64,000 nt of DNA. Source: Streptomyces xanthophaeus. Its GTDB lineage: Bacteria; Actinomycetota; Actinomycetes; Streptomycetales; Streptomycetaceae. The DNA lies in contig NZ_KL647132.1 of NCBI RefSeq assembly GCF_000725805.1, positions 531,930 to 595,929 of the forward strand, read 5' to 3'. Made by a program: the position numbers and the translations under genes. The notes below the pieces were generated by a model, which was given only the letters and a program-made list of their open reading frames with translations, was not told the origin of the DNA and did not search any database. Below are positions 26,843 through 35,472 of this stretch, one piece after another (within the stretch, counting starts at the first letter, position 1; each line of letters starts with the position of its first letter).

Positions 26843-27060
26843 GACCCGTCTCGTGGATCAAGTGAGAACGATCAGTGGTCCGACCACGGCTGCCCCGGCT
26901 GCTTCACGTCTGCTCATGCTGGTGGAAGCACATGGCGTAGGCAGGATCGATTCGTCCCTGCTCCAACTGGGGCAACCAGGGCGGTCGTGGGTTCGAGAGA
27001 GGACGGCACGGCGGCAGGCTCGGGGGCGAACGGTTCCCTTCACCAAAGGACATCCCCCTC
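26843..27060. other. Noncoding gap before the small secreted protein
   Basis: These 218 bp have no convincing coding frame. I see a short dyad (GTGGTCCGACCAC) at about 26875-26887 and AAAGGA 8 nt before the downstream ATG. Confidence 0.5.
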
Positions 27061-27387
27061 ATGCGTCTTCACCAGACCCTTGGCGCGATTGTCGGCACGC
27101 TCCTCCTGGCCCTGGCCGTACCGACCTCCGCCCACGCGACGACCGGCGACTTCGTCTACAAGACCAGCACGGGCCAAGAGGCCGTCGTTTCCGACGCGGC
27201 GAGCGGCCAGTGCATCAACCTGCCCGGCACCACCGAAGAAGCCCCCGGGCACTCGCCCCAGAACCTCACCATCTCCACCGCCACCGTGTTCGTCGACACC
27301 GACTGCAACGGGGACACCTACTCCGCCATGGAGCCCGGCAAGAAGCTCGGCGAAGAGGTCAAGGTCCGCTCCGTCATCTTCTCCTGA
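27061..27387 (+). CDS. Small secreted protein
   Basis: This 108-residue protein has a clear Sec signal peptide (about residues 1-26, ending SAHA). The mature form of about 82 residues has two Cys (SGQCINLPG and DTDCNGDTY) that could form one disulphide. I do not recognise the family. Size and cysteine pattern recall small Streptomyces exported proteins of crystallin-like or inhibitor type, but this is weak. The ATG has AAAGGA upstream. It stands alone, followed by the end of the convergent catabolic operon. Confidence 0.75.
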   Translation: MRLHQTLGAIVGTLLLALAVPTSAHATTGDFVYKTSTGQEAVVSDAASGQCINLPGTTEEAPGHSPQNLTISTATVFVDTDCNGDTYSAMEPGKKLGEEVKVRSVIFS

Positions 27388-27485
27388 CACAGCGACAGCA
27401 CGTGTTCGCAGGCGCCCGTCTGCCACTCCCGGGCACCTGCGGTCACCGCTTCCGCGGGGGTCTCACGACGAAGGTCCACCTCGCG

Positions 27486-28427
27486 TCAGTCGTGCTTGAG
27501 GCCCAGGACCTCCGTCGCGGCGAACGTCTCGTTCGCCGGGCGGGAGTCGTAGTGCGGGGTGAGGACCTCGTCGAGCTCCTCGAAGGAGAAGGCCTCCTTG
27601 GTGGTGTCGAACTTGGCCGCCACCTTGGGGCGTTCCATCACCACCACGATCCCGCCGTGCACGACGAACAGCTGGCCGTTGGCCCTGGCCGCGGCCGGCG
27701 AGGCCAGGTAGCCGACGAGCGGCGCCACGTGCTCGGGGGCGAGGGCGTCGAGCTTGCCCTCCTCCGGGACCTGGAAGCCCGCGAAGACGTCCTCCGTCAT
27801 CCGGGTGCGGGCGCGCGGGCAGATGGCGTTGGCCGTCACCCCGTACTTCGCGAGCGCGAGGGCGGTGGAGGTGGTGAGGCCGACGATCCCGCCCTTGGCC
27901 GCCGCGTAGTTCGGCTGCCCGGCCGAGCCGCCGAGGAAGGCCTCGGAGGAGGTGTTGACGATCCGGCCGTAGACCGGTCCGCCCGCCGCCTTGGACCTCT
28001 CCCGCCAGTGCACGGACGCGAAGTGGGTGGTGTTGAAGTGGCCCTTGAGGTGGACCCGGATCACCGAGTCCCACTCCTCCTCCGACATCGAGAAGACCAT
28101 CCGGTCGCGCAGGATGCCCGCGTTGTTGACCAGGACGTCGAGCTTGCCGAAGGTGCTCACGGCCAGCTCCACGAGCTCGCGCGCCTGCTCGAAGTCGGCC
28201 ACGTCACCCAGGTGAGCGACCGCCCGCCCGCCCGCGGCACGGATCTCCGCGGCGACCTCCTCCGCCGGGGCGGCCGAGGCCTCCCCCGAGCCGTCGCGGC
28301 CGGGCTGGCCGAAGTCGTTGACGACCACGCTCGCGCCGAGCCGCGCGAGCTCGATCGCCTCGGCCCGGCCCAGGCCGCGGCCCGCGCCCGTGACGATGGC
28401 GGACAGTCCCTCAAGTGGGAGTGACAT
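27486..28427 (-). CDS. 17beta-HSD4-like 3-hydroxyacyl-CoA dehydrogenase (SDR)
   Basis: This 313-residue SDR resembles the dehydrogenase part of peroxisomal multifunctional enzyme type 2. It is predicted to oxidise a (3R)-hydroxyacyl-CoA to the 3-keto form in beta-oxidation. Signatures are TGAGRGLGRAEAIELARLGASVVVND, NNAGILRD and the catalytic NTSSEA...QPNYAAAKGG. The C-terminal KFDTTKEAFSFEELDEV is peculiar to this subgroup. The length is close to mycobacterial Hsd4B (Rv3502c, about 317 residues). It is the third gene of a minus-strand operon with MaoC and a zinc alcohol dehydrogenase. Confidence 0.9.
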   Translation of the reverse strand: MSLPLEGLSAIVTGAGRGLGRAEAIELARLGASVVVNDFGQPGRDGSGEASAAPAEEVAAEIRAAGGRAVAHLGDVADFEQARELVELAVSTFGKLDVLVNNAGILRDRMVFSMSEEEWDSVIRVHLKGHFNTTHFASVHWRERSKAAGGPVYGRIVNTSSEAFLGGSAGQPNYAAAKGGIVGLTTSTALALAKYGVTANAICPRARTRMTEDVFAGFQVPEEGKLDALAPEHVAPLVGYLASPAAARANGQLFVVHGGIVVVMERPKVAAKFDTTKEAFSFEELDEVLTPHYDSRPANETFAATEVLGLKHD

Positions 28428-28471
28428 CTACCGGATTCCTCTCAGAGCGGGACGGGGCGGGGCGGGGGCGG

Positions 28472-29548
28472 TCAGATCTCGATGCAGGTGCGCAGGGCCG
28501 TGCCCGTACGCATCTGGTCGAGGGCGTCGTTGATCTCGGCGAGCTGCACCCGGTGGGTGATCAGGCTCTCCAGGTCGATCCGGCCGGCCCGCCACAGGGT
28601 GATGGTGCGCTCGTAGGAGCGGAGCACGTCCCCGCCGCCGTACATCGACGGCAGGATCTTCTTCTCGTCGAAGAACAGCGAGAACATGTCGATCTGGAAG
28701 TTGTCGTCCAGCGCTCCCGCGCCGACGACGACCACGCTGCCGCCGCGCCGGGTCATCTTGTACGCGGTCTGCGCGGTGGCGGACTTGCCGACGACCTCGA
28801 AGACGTAGTCGAAGCCCTCGCCGCCGGTGATCCGGTTCTTGGCGTCGTCGAAGGCGTCCGGGGCGACCGCCTCGGAGGCCCCGAACCGCAGGGCGGCCTC
28901 GCGCCGCGAGGCGACGGGGTCGACGGCGACGATCTGCGCCGCGCCCTGGACCTTGGCTCCCTGGATGACGGAGATGCCGACGCCGCCGCAGCCGATGACG
29001 GCGACCGAGGACCCGGCCTCCACCTTGGCGGTGTTGATGGCCGCGCCGAGGCCGGTGGTGACCCCGCAGCCGATCAGGGCGGCGATGTCGAAGGGCACGT
29101 CGTCGGGAATCGGTACCGCGCACTTGGCGTCGACGACGAGTTCCTCGGCGAAGGTGCCGGTCGCGGCGAAGCCGAAGATGTCCCCGCCCGCCCGGCGGAA
29201 GTTGGGGACGCCCGCGTTGACCAGGCTCTCCAGGCACAGGTGGCCCTGGCCGCGCTTGCAGGACGGACAGTGGCCGCACGGCGGCAGCCAGCAGACGAGG
29301 ACCCGGTCGCCCTGCTTGAGGTGCGTGACCCCGTCACCGACGTCGGCGATCACCCCGGAGCCCTCGTGGCCCGGGATGAACGGGGCCGGCTGCGGCAGGA
29401 TGCCGCTCATCGCCGACAGGTCGGAGTGGCACAGGCCGGTGGCCTTGATCCGGATCTTCACCTTGCCGGGACCGAGGCCCACGGCCTCCATGTCGTCGAC
29501 GACCTCGAGCTTGTCCTGGCCGATCTCGCTCTGCAGTGCTGCGCGCAC
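28472..29548 (-). CDS. Zinc-dependent alcohol dehydrogenase (MDR, class III-like)
   Basis: This 358-residue medium-chain dehydrogenase probably oxidises an alcohol from, or entering, the beta-oxidation route. It has the catalytic zinc region (ATGLCHSDLSAMSG, GHEGSGVIADVG), a structural zinc loop with four Cys (CGHCPSCKRGQGHLC) and the Rossmann motif VIGCGGVGISVIQGA. The frame is open far upstream, but GTG at 29548 has AAGGAG 7 nt before it and begins the family N-terminus. It lies between the MaoC and SDR genes. Confidence 0.9.
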   Translation of the reverse strand: MRAALQSEIGQDKLEVVDDMEAVGLGPGKVKIRIKATGLCHSDLSAMSGILPQPAPFIPGHEGSGVIADVGDGVTHLKQGDRVLVCWLPPCGHCPSCKRGQGHLCLESLVNAGVPNFRRAGGDIFGFAATGTFAEELVVDAKCAVPIPDDVPFDIAALIGCGVTTGLGAAINTAKVEAGSSVAVIGCGGVGISVIQGAKVQGAAQIVAVDPVASRREAALRFGASEAVAPDAFDDAKNRITGGEGFDYVFEVVGKSATAQTAYKMTRRGGSVVVVGAGALDDNFQIDMFSLFFDEKKILPSMYGGGDVLRSYERTITLWRAGRIDLESLITHRVQLAEINDALDQMRTGTALRTCIEI

Positions 29549-29577
29549 GGTGCGGCTCCTTAAGGTCTGGTCTGGTA

Positions 29578-30432
29578 CTACGCGTGTTCGACGACGGTGT
29601 CGGCGAGGACCGGCGCGTCGTCCCGTTCGACGGCGGTCACCGACACCAGGACGCGGCCGGGCTCCTGCCACATCCGGATGCGCAGCGTCTCGCCCGGGAA
29701 GACGATCCCGGCGAAGCGCGTGCGGTAGGCGCGGACCCGGGAGACGTCCCCGTCCAGGACCGTGTCGACGACGGCCTTCAGGGTCATGCCGTACGAGCAC
29801 AGGCCGTGCAGGATCGGCTGGTCGAAGCCGGCCAGCTTGGCGAACTCCGGGTCGGCGTGCAGGGGGTTCCAGTCACCGGAGAGGCGGTAGAGCAGCGCCT
29901 GGTCCTCGCGGATGCGCCGCTCCTCGGTGCGGTCGGGGGCGCGCCCCGGCTGCTCGGAGGAGACGGAGGGGCCGCGTTCGCCGCCGAACCCGCCCTCGCC
30001 GCGCACGAAGAGCTGGGCGTCGCTGGTCCACAGCGGGCCGTCGGCGTCCGCGACCTCGGAGCGCAGCACGATGACCGCGGCCTTCCCCTTGTCGTAGACG
30101 GCCGCGACCTTGGAGGTGGAGGTGGCCTCGCCCTTGACCGGGATGGGCCGGTGCAGCTCGATGGAGTGCCCGCCGTGCAGGACGGCGGCGAGGTTCACCT
30201 CGATGCCGGGGGCGGCGAGGCCGCCCAGCATGGCCATGCCCGCACCGGCGACGGTCGCGAAGCTCGGCAGCACGTGGAGCTTGGACTCCAGGGTGTAGCG
30301 CAGCTCGTCGGGGTCGGTGGCGGGGCGGCCGGCGCCGAGGCCGAGGTGGTAGAGCTGGATGTCCTTGTGGTCCCAGCCGATGGCTCCCACGCGGGGGGCG
30401 GCGGCGAGGGCCTTGGCGGCATCGATCGGCAT
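29578..30432 (-). CDS. MaoC-like enoyl-CoA hydratase
   Basis: This 284-residue double-hotdog hydratase is predicted to add water to a trans-2-enoyl-CoA to give the (3R)-hydroxyacyl-CoA used by the adjacent SDR. The hydratase-2 motif is in the C-terminal half: YRLSGDWNPLHADPEFAKLAGFDQPILHGLC (catalytic Asp and His). The N-terminal half is the second, inactive hotdog. Size matches the mycobacterial KstR-regulated hydratase Rv3538 (about 286 residues). The ATG has GGAG upstream. It is the first gene of the operon, with a perfect KstR box about 100 bp upstream. Confidence 0.9.
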   Translation of the reverse strand: MPIDAAKALAAAPRVGAIGWDHKDIQLYHLGLGAGRPATDPDELRYTLESKLHVLPSFATVAGAGMAMLGGLAAPGIEVNLAAVLHGGHSIELHRPIPVKGEATSTSKVAAVYDKGKAAVIVLRSEVADADGPLWTSDAQLFVRGEGGFGGERGPSVSSEQPGRAPDRTEERRIREDQALLYRLSGDWNPLHADPEFAKLAGFDQPILHGLCSYGMTLKAVVDTVLDGDVSRVRAYRTRFAGIVFPGETLRIRMWQEPGRVLVSVTAVERDDAPVLADTVVEHA

Positions 30433-30532
30433 GAGGATGCTGCTCCCTGTCTTGAAATGAAGGGGGCCGTGGAAGACCTCGGTGCGGCCGTCCGCACCGT
30501 CGGCCGCACCGAGGTCGTATGCGGGACCGGTT

Positions 30533-30548
30533 CTAGAACGCGTTCTAG
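30533..30548. promoter_or_regulatory. KstR-type operator upstream of the maoC operon
   Basis: CTAGAACGCGTTCTAG is a perfect 16-bp palindrome whose core TAGAACGCGTTCTA matches the KstR consensus TNNAACNNGTTNNA at every fixed position. It lies between the minus-strand MaoC gene and the plus-strand receiver-like gene, so it could control either. Confidence 0.8.
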
Positions 30549-30680
30549 GGCCGGTGAAGGAATGTATAACGCACGCCCCAGCAGGAGGGAAGAGTCTTGA
30601 CCGGCCGTCAGATTCCATTCGGCTGAGGCGTGTTGCGCGGGGTCGCGAGGGCTGGGCCATACCCTTCCCGGGTGGAAGAG

Positions 30681-31043
30681 ATGCCCGTTGACCACCGCCC
30701 GGCCCGTTCGCTGCGTGTGCTGCTGGAACCGGCGAACCCGGCGCTGGCGCTCCAGCTCGGCCTCCAGCCGGACATCGAGGTCGTCCGGGACACGATGGCC
30801 CGCCCGGCCGTTGCCGTGGTGGAGGAGCCGGTCGCGGTGGCCGCGGTCCTGGCGGACGATCCGGAGTGCGCGGTGCTGGTCCTGACGGGGTCGGCGCGGC
30901 CGGGCCTGCTGGACGCGGTCCTCGCCGCCGGCGCGGCGGGGCTGGTCCTGCGCGACGGCCCGATCGACGACTTGGCCGACGCCATCCGCCGGGCCTCGCG
31001 GGGCGAAACCGTGATCGACCCGTCGCTGCGGCCGCGCCCTTGA
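30681..31043 (+). CDS. Truncated NarL-type receiver-like protein without output domain
   Basis: This 120-residue protein resembles the second half of a NarL-family receiver domain: VLVLTGSARPGLLDAVLAAGAAGLVLRDGPIDDLADAIRRASRGETVIDP follows the beta4-alpha5 pattern. The usual phosphoacceptor segment (LLDxxMP) is not recognisable and there is no LuxR-type DNA-binding domain. It may be a degenerate regulator or a pseudo-receiver acting by protein contact. The ATG is favoured over a GTG 9 nt upstream because of the adjacent GGAAGAG. It converges on the thiolase gene. Confidence 0.65.
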   Translation: MPVDHRPARSLRVLLEPANPALALQLGLQPDIEVVRDTMARPAVAVVEEPVAVAAVLADDPECAVLVLTGSARPGLLDAVLAAGAAGLVLRDGPIDDLADAIRRASRGETVIDPSLRPRP

Positions 31044-31088
31044 CGGGGGCTCGGTGCGTCTGCGGCGCCGCTGCCGGGGGCCAGCCCC

Positions 31089-31528
31089 CGGACCCCCGCT
31101 CCTCAAACGCCGGAGGGGCTGATTTTTGCCCAGGCTGGGCGTTGGGTGTGCTGGCCGGGTTGGGTGTTGGCCTGGGTGTCGTGTGTGGGGCGGGGTCCCT
31201 CCGGAGTGTCTCCTCGGCTCGCGCACTGAGCCCCGGCTTCGCATGTGCGGCCTAGGTTGCGCGCTCGTCCTGCGGGGACCCTCCTGCGCGCCCCCACCCC
31301 ACACGCCCCGGCGTCGGAAGCGAAGCCGTGGTCGAGGGGAGTGGGGACACTGCGGGGTGTCCCCGCAGGACGAGCGCGCAACCTGGGCCGAACGTGTCCG
31401 ACGGGGCTCGGTGCGCGAGCCGAGGAGATACCCCGGAGGGGCACCGCTCCCCGACCCGTACCGGACAGGCTCCGCTGCAACGAGGCCAAAAATCAGCCCC
31501 TCCGGCGATTGAGGAGCGGGGTCCGGGG
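31089..31528. repeat. Long imperfect inverted repeat between convergent genes
   Basis: This noncoding stretch (whole gap 31044-31610) is built as a two-armed inverted repeat. The outer arms are 31089-31128 and the complement of 31488-31528, sharing GCTCCTCAA-x-CGCCGGAGGGG followed by CTGATTTTTG. The inner arms are about 31194-31280 and the complement of about 31357-31444, including GGTTGCGCGCTCGTCCTGCG. A further small hairpin (GGGGACAC/GTGTCCCC) sits near the centre at 31343-31365. The segments between inner and outer arms do not match. It could act as a two-way terminator or be a small repetitive element. Confidence 0.75.
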
Positions 31529-31610
31529 CGGAGCCCCGTGCAACGAGGCCGCAGACGGGCCACCACCCCACGGCCAAGCCCCGCACGGGACACCGCGAAG
31601 CCCCAGAGGG

Positions 31611-32795
31611 TTAGGAACGCAGCAGCGTGACCACCGCCGCGCCGCCGAGGCCGATGTTGTGGGCCAGGCCGACCCGCGCGCCGGGAACCTGGCGGGGCCC
31701 CGCCTCGCCCCGGAGCTGCCAGACCAGTTCCGCGGCCTGCGCCAGCCCCGTCGCGCCGAGCGGGTGCCCCTTGGAGATCAGCCCGCCGGAGGGGTTGACC
31801 ACCCAGCGGCCGCCGTACGTGGTCGCCCCGCTCTCCACGAGCTTCCCGGAGGCTCCGTCCGCGCACATGCCCAGCGCCTCGTACGTGAGCAGTTCGTTGA
31901 CCGAGAAGCAGTCGTGCAGCTCCACCACGTCGACGTCCTCGATGCCGAGCCCCGAGGCCTCGTAGACCTGCCGGGCCGCCGCGGCCGTCATCGGCTTGCC
32001 GACCACGTCGATGCACGAGCCCCCGAAGCTCTCCCCGGTGTCCGTGGTCATCGCCTGCGCGACGATCTCCACCGCCTTGTCGTGCAGCCCGTGCCGGACG
32101 ACGAAGCGTTCCGAGACCACCAGCGCGGCCGCCGCCCCGTCCGAGGTCGGGGAGCACTGGAGCTTGGTCAGCGGGTCGTGGATCGGCTTGGCCGCAAGGA
32201 TCTCCTCGACCGTGTAGACGTCCTGGAACTGCGCGTTCGGGTTGTTCGCGGAGTGCCGGTGGTTCTTGGCGCCGACCATCGCTAGCTGCGCGGCCGTGGT
32301 CCCGTACCGCTCCATGTGCTCGCGCGCCGCGTTCCCGAAGATCTGGGCGGTCGGCGGTGACATCTCGAAGCCGTGCGCGGCGGCCATGATCCCGTAGTGC
32401 CGGGCCACCGGGGAGGTCTTGAAGTCCCCGCCGTCCGCCCCGCCGCCCAGCGCTCCGCGCTTCATCTTCTCGAAGCCGAGCGCCAGCACGCAGTCGTTCA
32501 GCCCGCCCTCCACGAACTGCCGGGCCATCATCAGGGCCGTCGAGCCCGTCGCGCAGTTGTTGTTGACGTTGTAGACGGGCACCCCGGTCAGCCCGAGCTC
32601 GTACGCCGCCCGCTGCCCGGCGGTGGAGGCCTGGAAGCAGTAACCCACCGGCACCTGCTCGACGAGCCCGTAGTCCACGCCCGCGTCCGCCAGCGCCGCC
32701 GTCCCGGCCTCCTTCACCATGTCCCAGTACTGCCAGTCCCTCGACTCCGGCTTCTCGAACTTCGTCATGCCGACGCCCACGATGTACGACTTCAT
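31611..32795 (-). CDS. SCP-x-type thiolase / lipid-transfer protein (Ltp-like)
   Basis: This 394-residue thiolase-superfamily protein is predicted to cleave a 3-ketoacyl-CoA, or to perform the related retro-aldol step, at the end of a beta-oxidation cycle on a branched or steroid side chain. Active-site elements are [11 protein letters not shown] (nucleophilic Cys), [13 protein letters not shown] and [17 protein letters not shown]. Its length equals that of mycobacterial Ltp3. It is 15 bp downstream of the acyl-CoA dehydrogenase gene on the same strand, so the two form one operon. Confidence 0.92.
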   Translation of the reverse strand: MKSYIVGVGMTKFEKPESRDWQYWDMVKEAGTAALADAGVDYGLVEQVPVGYCFQASTAGQRAAYELGLTGVPVYNVNNNCATGSTALMMARQFVEGGLNDCVLALGFEKMKRGALGGGADGGDFKTSPVARHYGIMAAAHGFEMSPPTAQIFGNAAREHMERYGTTAAQLAMVGAKNHRHSANNPNAQFQDVYTVEEILAAKPIHDPLTKLQCSPTSDGAAAALVVSERFVVRHGLHDKAVEIVAQAMTTDTGESFGGSCIDVVGKPMTAAAARQVYEASGLGIEDVDVVELHDCFSVNELLTYEALGMCADGASGKLVESGATTYGGRWVVNPSGGLISKGHPLGATGLAQAAELVWQLRGEAGPRQVPGARVGLAHNIGLGGAAVVTLLRS

Positions 32796-32810
32796 GTCCC
32801 TGCTGTCCCT

Positions 32811-34937
32811 TCAGTCCCTGGGAAGGCCGAGGATCCGCTCGGCGACGACATTGAGCTGGACCTGCGTGGTGCCCCCGGCGATGGTCAGGCAGCGGGACAT
32901 GAGCATCCCGTGCACCGCCCGCTCCCCCGCCCCCTCGCACACCGCGCCCGCCGGGCCCAGCAGTTCGAGCGCGAGCTCGGCGGTCCGTTGCTGGTGGGGG
33001 GTCTGGACGAGCTTGCGCACGGAGGCGCCCGCGCCCGGCTCCAGCCCGGAGACCTGCTGGAGGGTGGTGCGCAGCCCGATGCAGGCCAGCGCGTGGGCCT
33101 CGGCGGCGAGGGCGCCGATCCGGGCCCGGTAGCCGCCTTCGAGGTCCGTGGAGCGGGCCAGCAGGGCTTCGAGGCCGGTGTCGAAGGTCATCTGGTCGGC
33201 CATGTGCACGCGCTCGTTGCCGAGGGTGTTGCGCGCGACCTTCCACCCGCCGTCGGCGGCGCCGACCAGCGCGTCCGCCGAGAGCCGGACGTCGTCGAAG
33301 TAGACCTCGTTGAAGAGGGCCTCGCCGGTGATCTCCTTGAGCGGCCGGATGTCGATCCCGGGGGCCCTCATGTCGACGATGAAGTAGCCGAGCCCCTTGT
33401 GCTTGGGCGCGTCCGGGTCGGTCCGGGCCAGCAGGATGCCGTAGTCGGCGCTGTGCGCGGAACTCGTCCACACCTTCTGCCCGTTGACGACCCAGCCGCC
33501 GTCCTCCGTCCGCTCCGCCTTCGTCCGCAGCGAGGCGAGGTCCGATCCCGCGCCCGGCTCGGAGAAGAGCTGGCACCAGGTGACGTCCCCGCGCAGCGTC
33601 GGCAGCAGGTGGCGCTCCTGCTGCTCGGGGGTCCCGTAGGCCAGCAGCGAGGGCACGACCCAGGTCGCGATGCCGAGGTCGGCGAGCCTGACCCCGGCGG
33701 CCACCAGCTCCTGCTGCACGACGAGCTGCTCGACGGGCCCGGCCCCGAGCCCGTACGGCGGCGGCAGGTACGGGGCCGCGTACCCGGTGGGGGCCAGGAT
33801 GCGGCGGGCCGCGGCCGGGTCGAGGCCCTTGGCGTCCTCGATGGCGGTACGGGCCTTCGCGCGGTGCGTCTCGGCCTGCGCGGGCAGTTCCAGCTTCAGC
33901 TCGCGCCGCGCGCCGGCCGCCGCGAGCCGTACGGCCCGTACCCGGTGCCCGTCGCCGGGGCCGAGCAGCTGGCGTGCGACGAGGGCCCGGCGCAGGTAGA
34001 TGTGGGCGTCGTGTTCCCAGGTGAAGCCGATGCCGCCGAGCACCTGGATGCAGTCCTTGGCGCAGGAGTAGGCGGCGTCCAGCGCGGTCCCGGCGGCGAG
34101 GGCGGCCACCAGGGAGCGCACCTCGGCCGGTTCCTCCGTGGCCTGGGCGGCGTCCCAGGCCAGGGCCCGAGCCTGCTCCAGGCGCACCAGCATGTCGGCG
34201 CACAGGTGCTTGATCCCCTGGAACTGTCCGATGGGGCGCCCGAACTGCTCGCGCACCTTCGCGTACTCGGCGGCCGTGTGCAGCGCCCAGGCCGCGGTGC
34301 CGCAGGCGTCGGCGGCGAAGAGCACGCAGGCGAGGTCCCGCACGAGGGCGGCGTCCAGTTCCAGCAGCCCGTCCGGCCCGGCGGTGACCCCGCGGGCCCG
34401 CACGTGGGCGGTGGGCCGGGTGGGATCGGCGCTGTCGTGCGTACGGATGTCCAGCGCGGCGGCGTCGACGGCGAACCAGCGGGTCCCGTGCGCGGTCTCG
34501 GCGGCGAGCAGCACGAGGTCGGCCTCGCCCGCGCCGAGCACGGGCGGCGCGGTGCCGTCGAGGAGGTATCCGCCCTCGACGGCCACGGCGGTCAGGTCCC
34601 CGGGCCCGAGCGCGACGGCCCCGACCCGCCCGCCGAGGGGTTCGGCCCCGGCCCGGTCCAGGAGTACGGAGGCGAGCGCGCTCGGCAGGTACGCCCCGGG
34701 CAGCGCCGCCCGGGCGGCCTCCTCCACGACGACGGCGAGGTCGAGGAGGGTGCCGCCGTCCAGGTGCGGTTCCAGCAGCCCGGAGGCGGCGAGCCCCTCC
34801 CAGTAGGCGGGCCGCGAGCCCGTCTGCGGCGGGGTGTCGAGGAGTTTGCGCACCTCCTCGGGAGGCACGGCCCGCGCGACCCAGCCGCGGACGGCCTCGG
34901 CCAACTCCCGCTGTTCCTGTGTGATTCCGATGCCCAT
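32811..34937 (-). CDS. Fused double-domain acyl-CoA dehydrogenase (FadE34/ChsE3-like)
   Basis: This 708-residue protein contains two acyl-CoA dehydrogenase units in one chain; a normal one is about 380. The first (about residues 1-330) has EYAKVREQFGRPIGQFQGIKH and QVLGGIGFTWEHDAHIYLRR. The second (about 350-708) has WCQLFSEPGAGSDLASLRT and GGTTQVQLNVVAERILGLPR. Mycobacterial FadE34, encoded next to kstR and acting on steroid side chains, has the same design and about 711 residues. It should introduce the 2,3 double bond that MaoC hydrates. The promoter carries a perfect KstR box. Confidence 0.92.
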   Translation of the reverse strand: MGIGITQEQRELAEAVRGWVARAVPPEEVRKLLDTPPQTGSRPAYWEGLAASGLLEPHLDGGTLLDLAVVVEEAARAALPGAYLPSALASVLLDRAGAEPLGGRVGAVALGPGDLTAVAVEGGYLLDGTAPPVLGAGEADLVLLAAETAHGTRWFAVDAAALDIRTHDSADPTRPTAHVRARGVTAGPDGLLELDAALVRDLACVLFAADACGTAAWALHTAAEYAKVREQFGRPIGQFQGIKHLCADMLVRLEQARALAWDAAQATEEPAEVRSLVAALAAGTALDAAYSCAKDCIQVLGGIGFTWEHDAHIYLRRALVARQLLGPGDGHRVRAVRLAAAGARRELKLELPAQAETHRAKARTAIEDAKGLDPAAARRILAPTGYAAPYLPPPYGLGAGPVEQLVVQQELVAAGVRLADLGIATWVVPSLLAYGTPEQQERHLLPTLRGDVTWCQLFSEPGAGSDLASLRTKAERTEDGGWVVNGQKVWTSSAHSADYGILLARTDPDAPKHKGLGYFIVDMRAPGIDIRPLKEITGEALFNEVYFDDVRLSADALVGAADGGWKVARNTLGNERVHMADQMTFDTGLEALLARSTDLEGGYRARIGALAAEAHALACIGLRTTLQQVSGLEPGAGASVRKLVQTPHQQRTAELALELLGPAGAVCEGAGERAVHGMLMSRCLTIAGGTTQVQLNVVAERILGLPRD

Positions 34938-34947
34938 GCGCGGCAGA

Positions 34948-34998
34948 GTAGAACACGTTCCATTCTGACGGAAGGTCAGAAATGAAACGTGTTCCTAC
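34948..34998. promoter_or_regulatory. Composite operator: two KstR-type boxes around a CTGAC/GTCAG palindrome
   Basis: TAGAACACGTTCCA (34949-34962) matches TNNAACNNGTTNNA perfectly and TGAAACGTGTTCCT (34983-34996) has one mismatch. Between them lies TTCTGAC-GGAAG-GTCAGAA (34963-34981). The outer flanks GTAGAACACGTT and AACGTGTTCCTAC are near-mirror images. It begins 11 bp upstream of the acyl-CoA dehydrogenase start and also faces the divergent DUF4259 gene. Confidence 0.75.
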
Positions 34999-35073
34999 TC
35001 CGTCACCGAGCGCGTGAGCCGTTGTCAGTGCCCGCTGACACGATGCCCGGACATCACGCGAGCAGGAGAGATC

Positions 35074-35472
35074 ATGGGAACCTGGGACGTCGGCCCCTTC
35101 GACAACGACACCGCTGCGGACTTCTCCGGCAGCCTCGACGAGGCGCCCGAAGGCGAGCGGGAAACACTGATCCGCGCGGCCCTCGCCTGCGCGGCCGACA
35201 CCCCCGGCTACCTCGACCAGGACATAGCGGCGGAGGCGATCGCCGCGGCGGCCCTGGTCGCCGCTCAGCGCCCCGGGGGAGAGCCCGTCACCACCCCCTA
35301 CGGGCCGGACCTGCCCCTCCCCGAGCTTCCCGCCGACCTCCGCGGGCTGGCCGTCCGCGCCCTCGACCGGGTCGTGACCGAGCCGTCCGAGCTCATGGAG
35401 CTCTGGGAGGAGAGCGAGGAGAGCGGCCCTTGGCGAGCGGGCGTCTCCCAGCTGCGGAGCGTCCTCCTGTGA
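35074..35472 (+). CDS. DUF4259 domain protein
   Basis: This 132-residue protein has the DUF4259 opening MGTWDVGPFDNDTAADFSGSLDE and is a small acidic soluble protein of unknown function. The ATG has GGAGAG 4-6 nt upstream. Its stop overlaps the start of the propeller gene (GTGA), so the two proteins are co-translated and probably act together. Confidence 0.88.
   Translation: MGTWDVGPFDNDTAADFSGSLDEAPEGERETLIRAALACAADTPGYLDQDIAAEAIAAAALVAAQRPGGEPVTTPYGPDLPLPELPADLRGLAVRALDRVVTEPSELMELWEESEESGPWRAGVSQLRSVLL

Noticed and set aside
26990..27005. GGGTTCGAGAGAGG resembling a tRNA T-arm
   Set aside because: No acceptor, D or anticodon arm can be built around it.
31252..34956. A very long open frame (over 1200 codons) on the minus strand across the thiolase and acyl-CoA dehydrogenase genes
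   Set aside because: It is the wrong frame of two well-recognised enzymes; its translation is Arg/Gly/Ala-rich low complexity, an effect of high GC.
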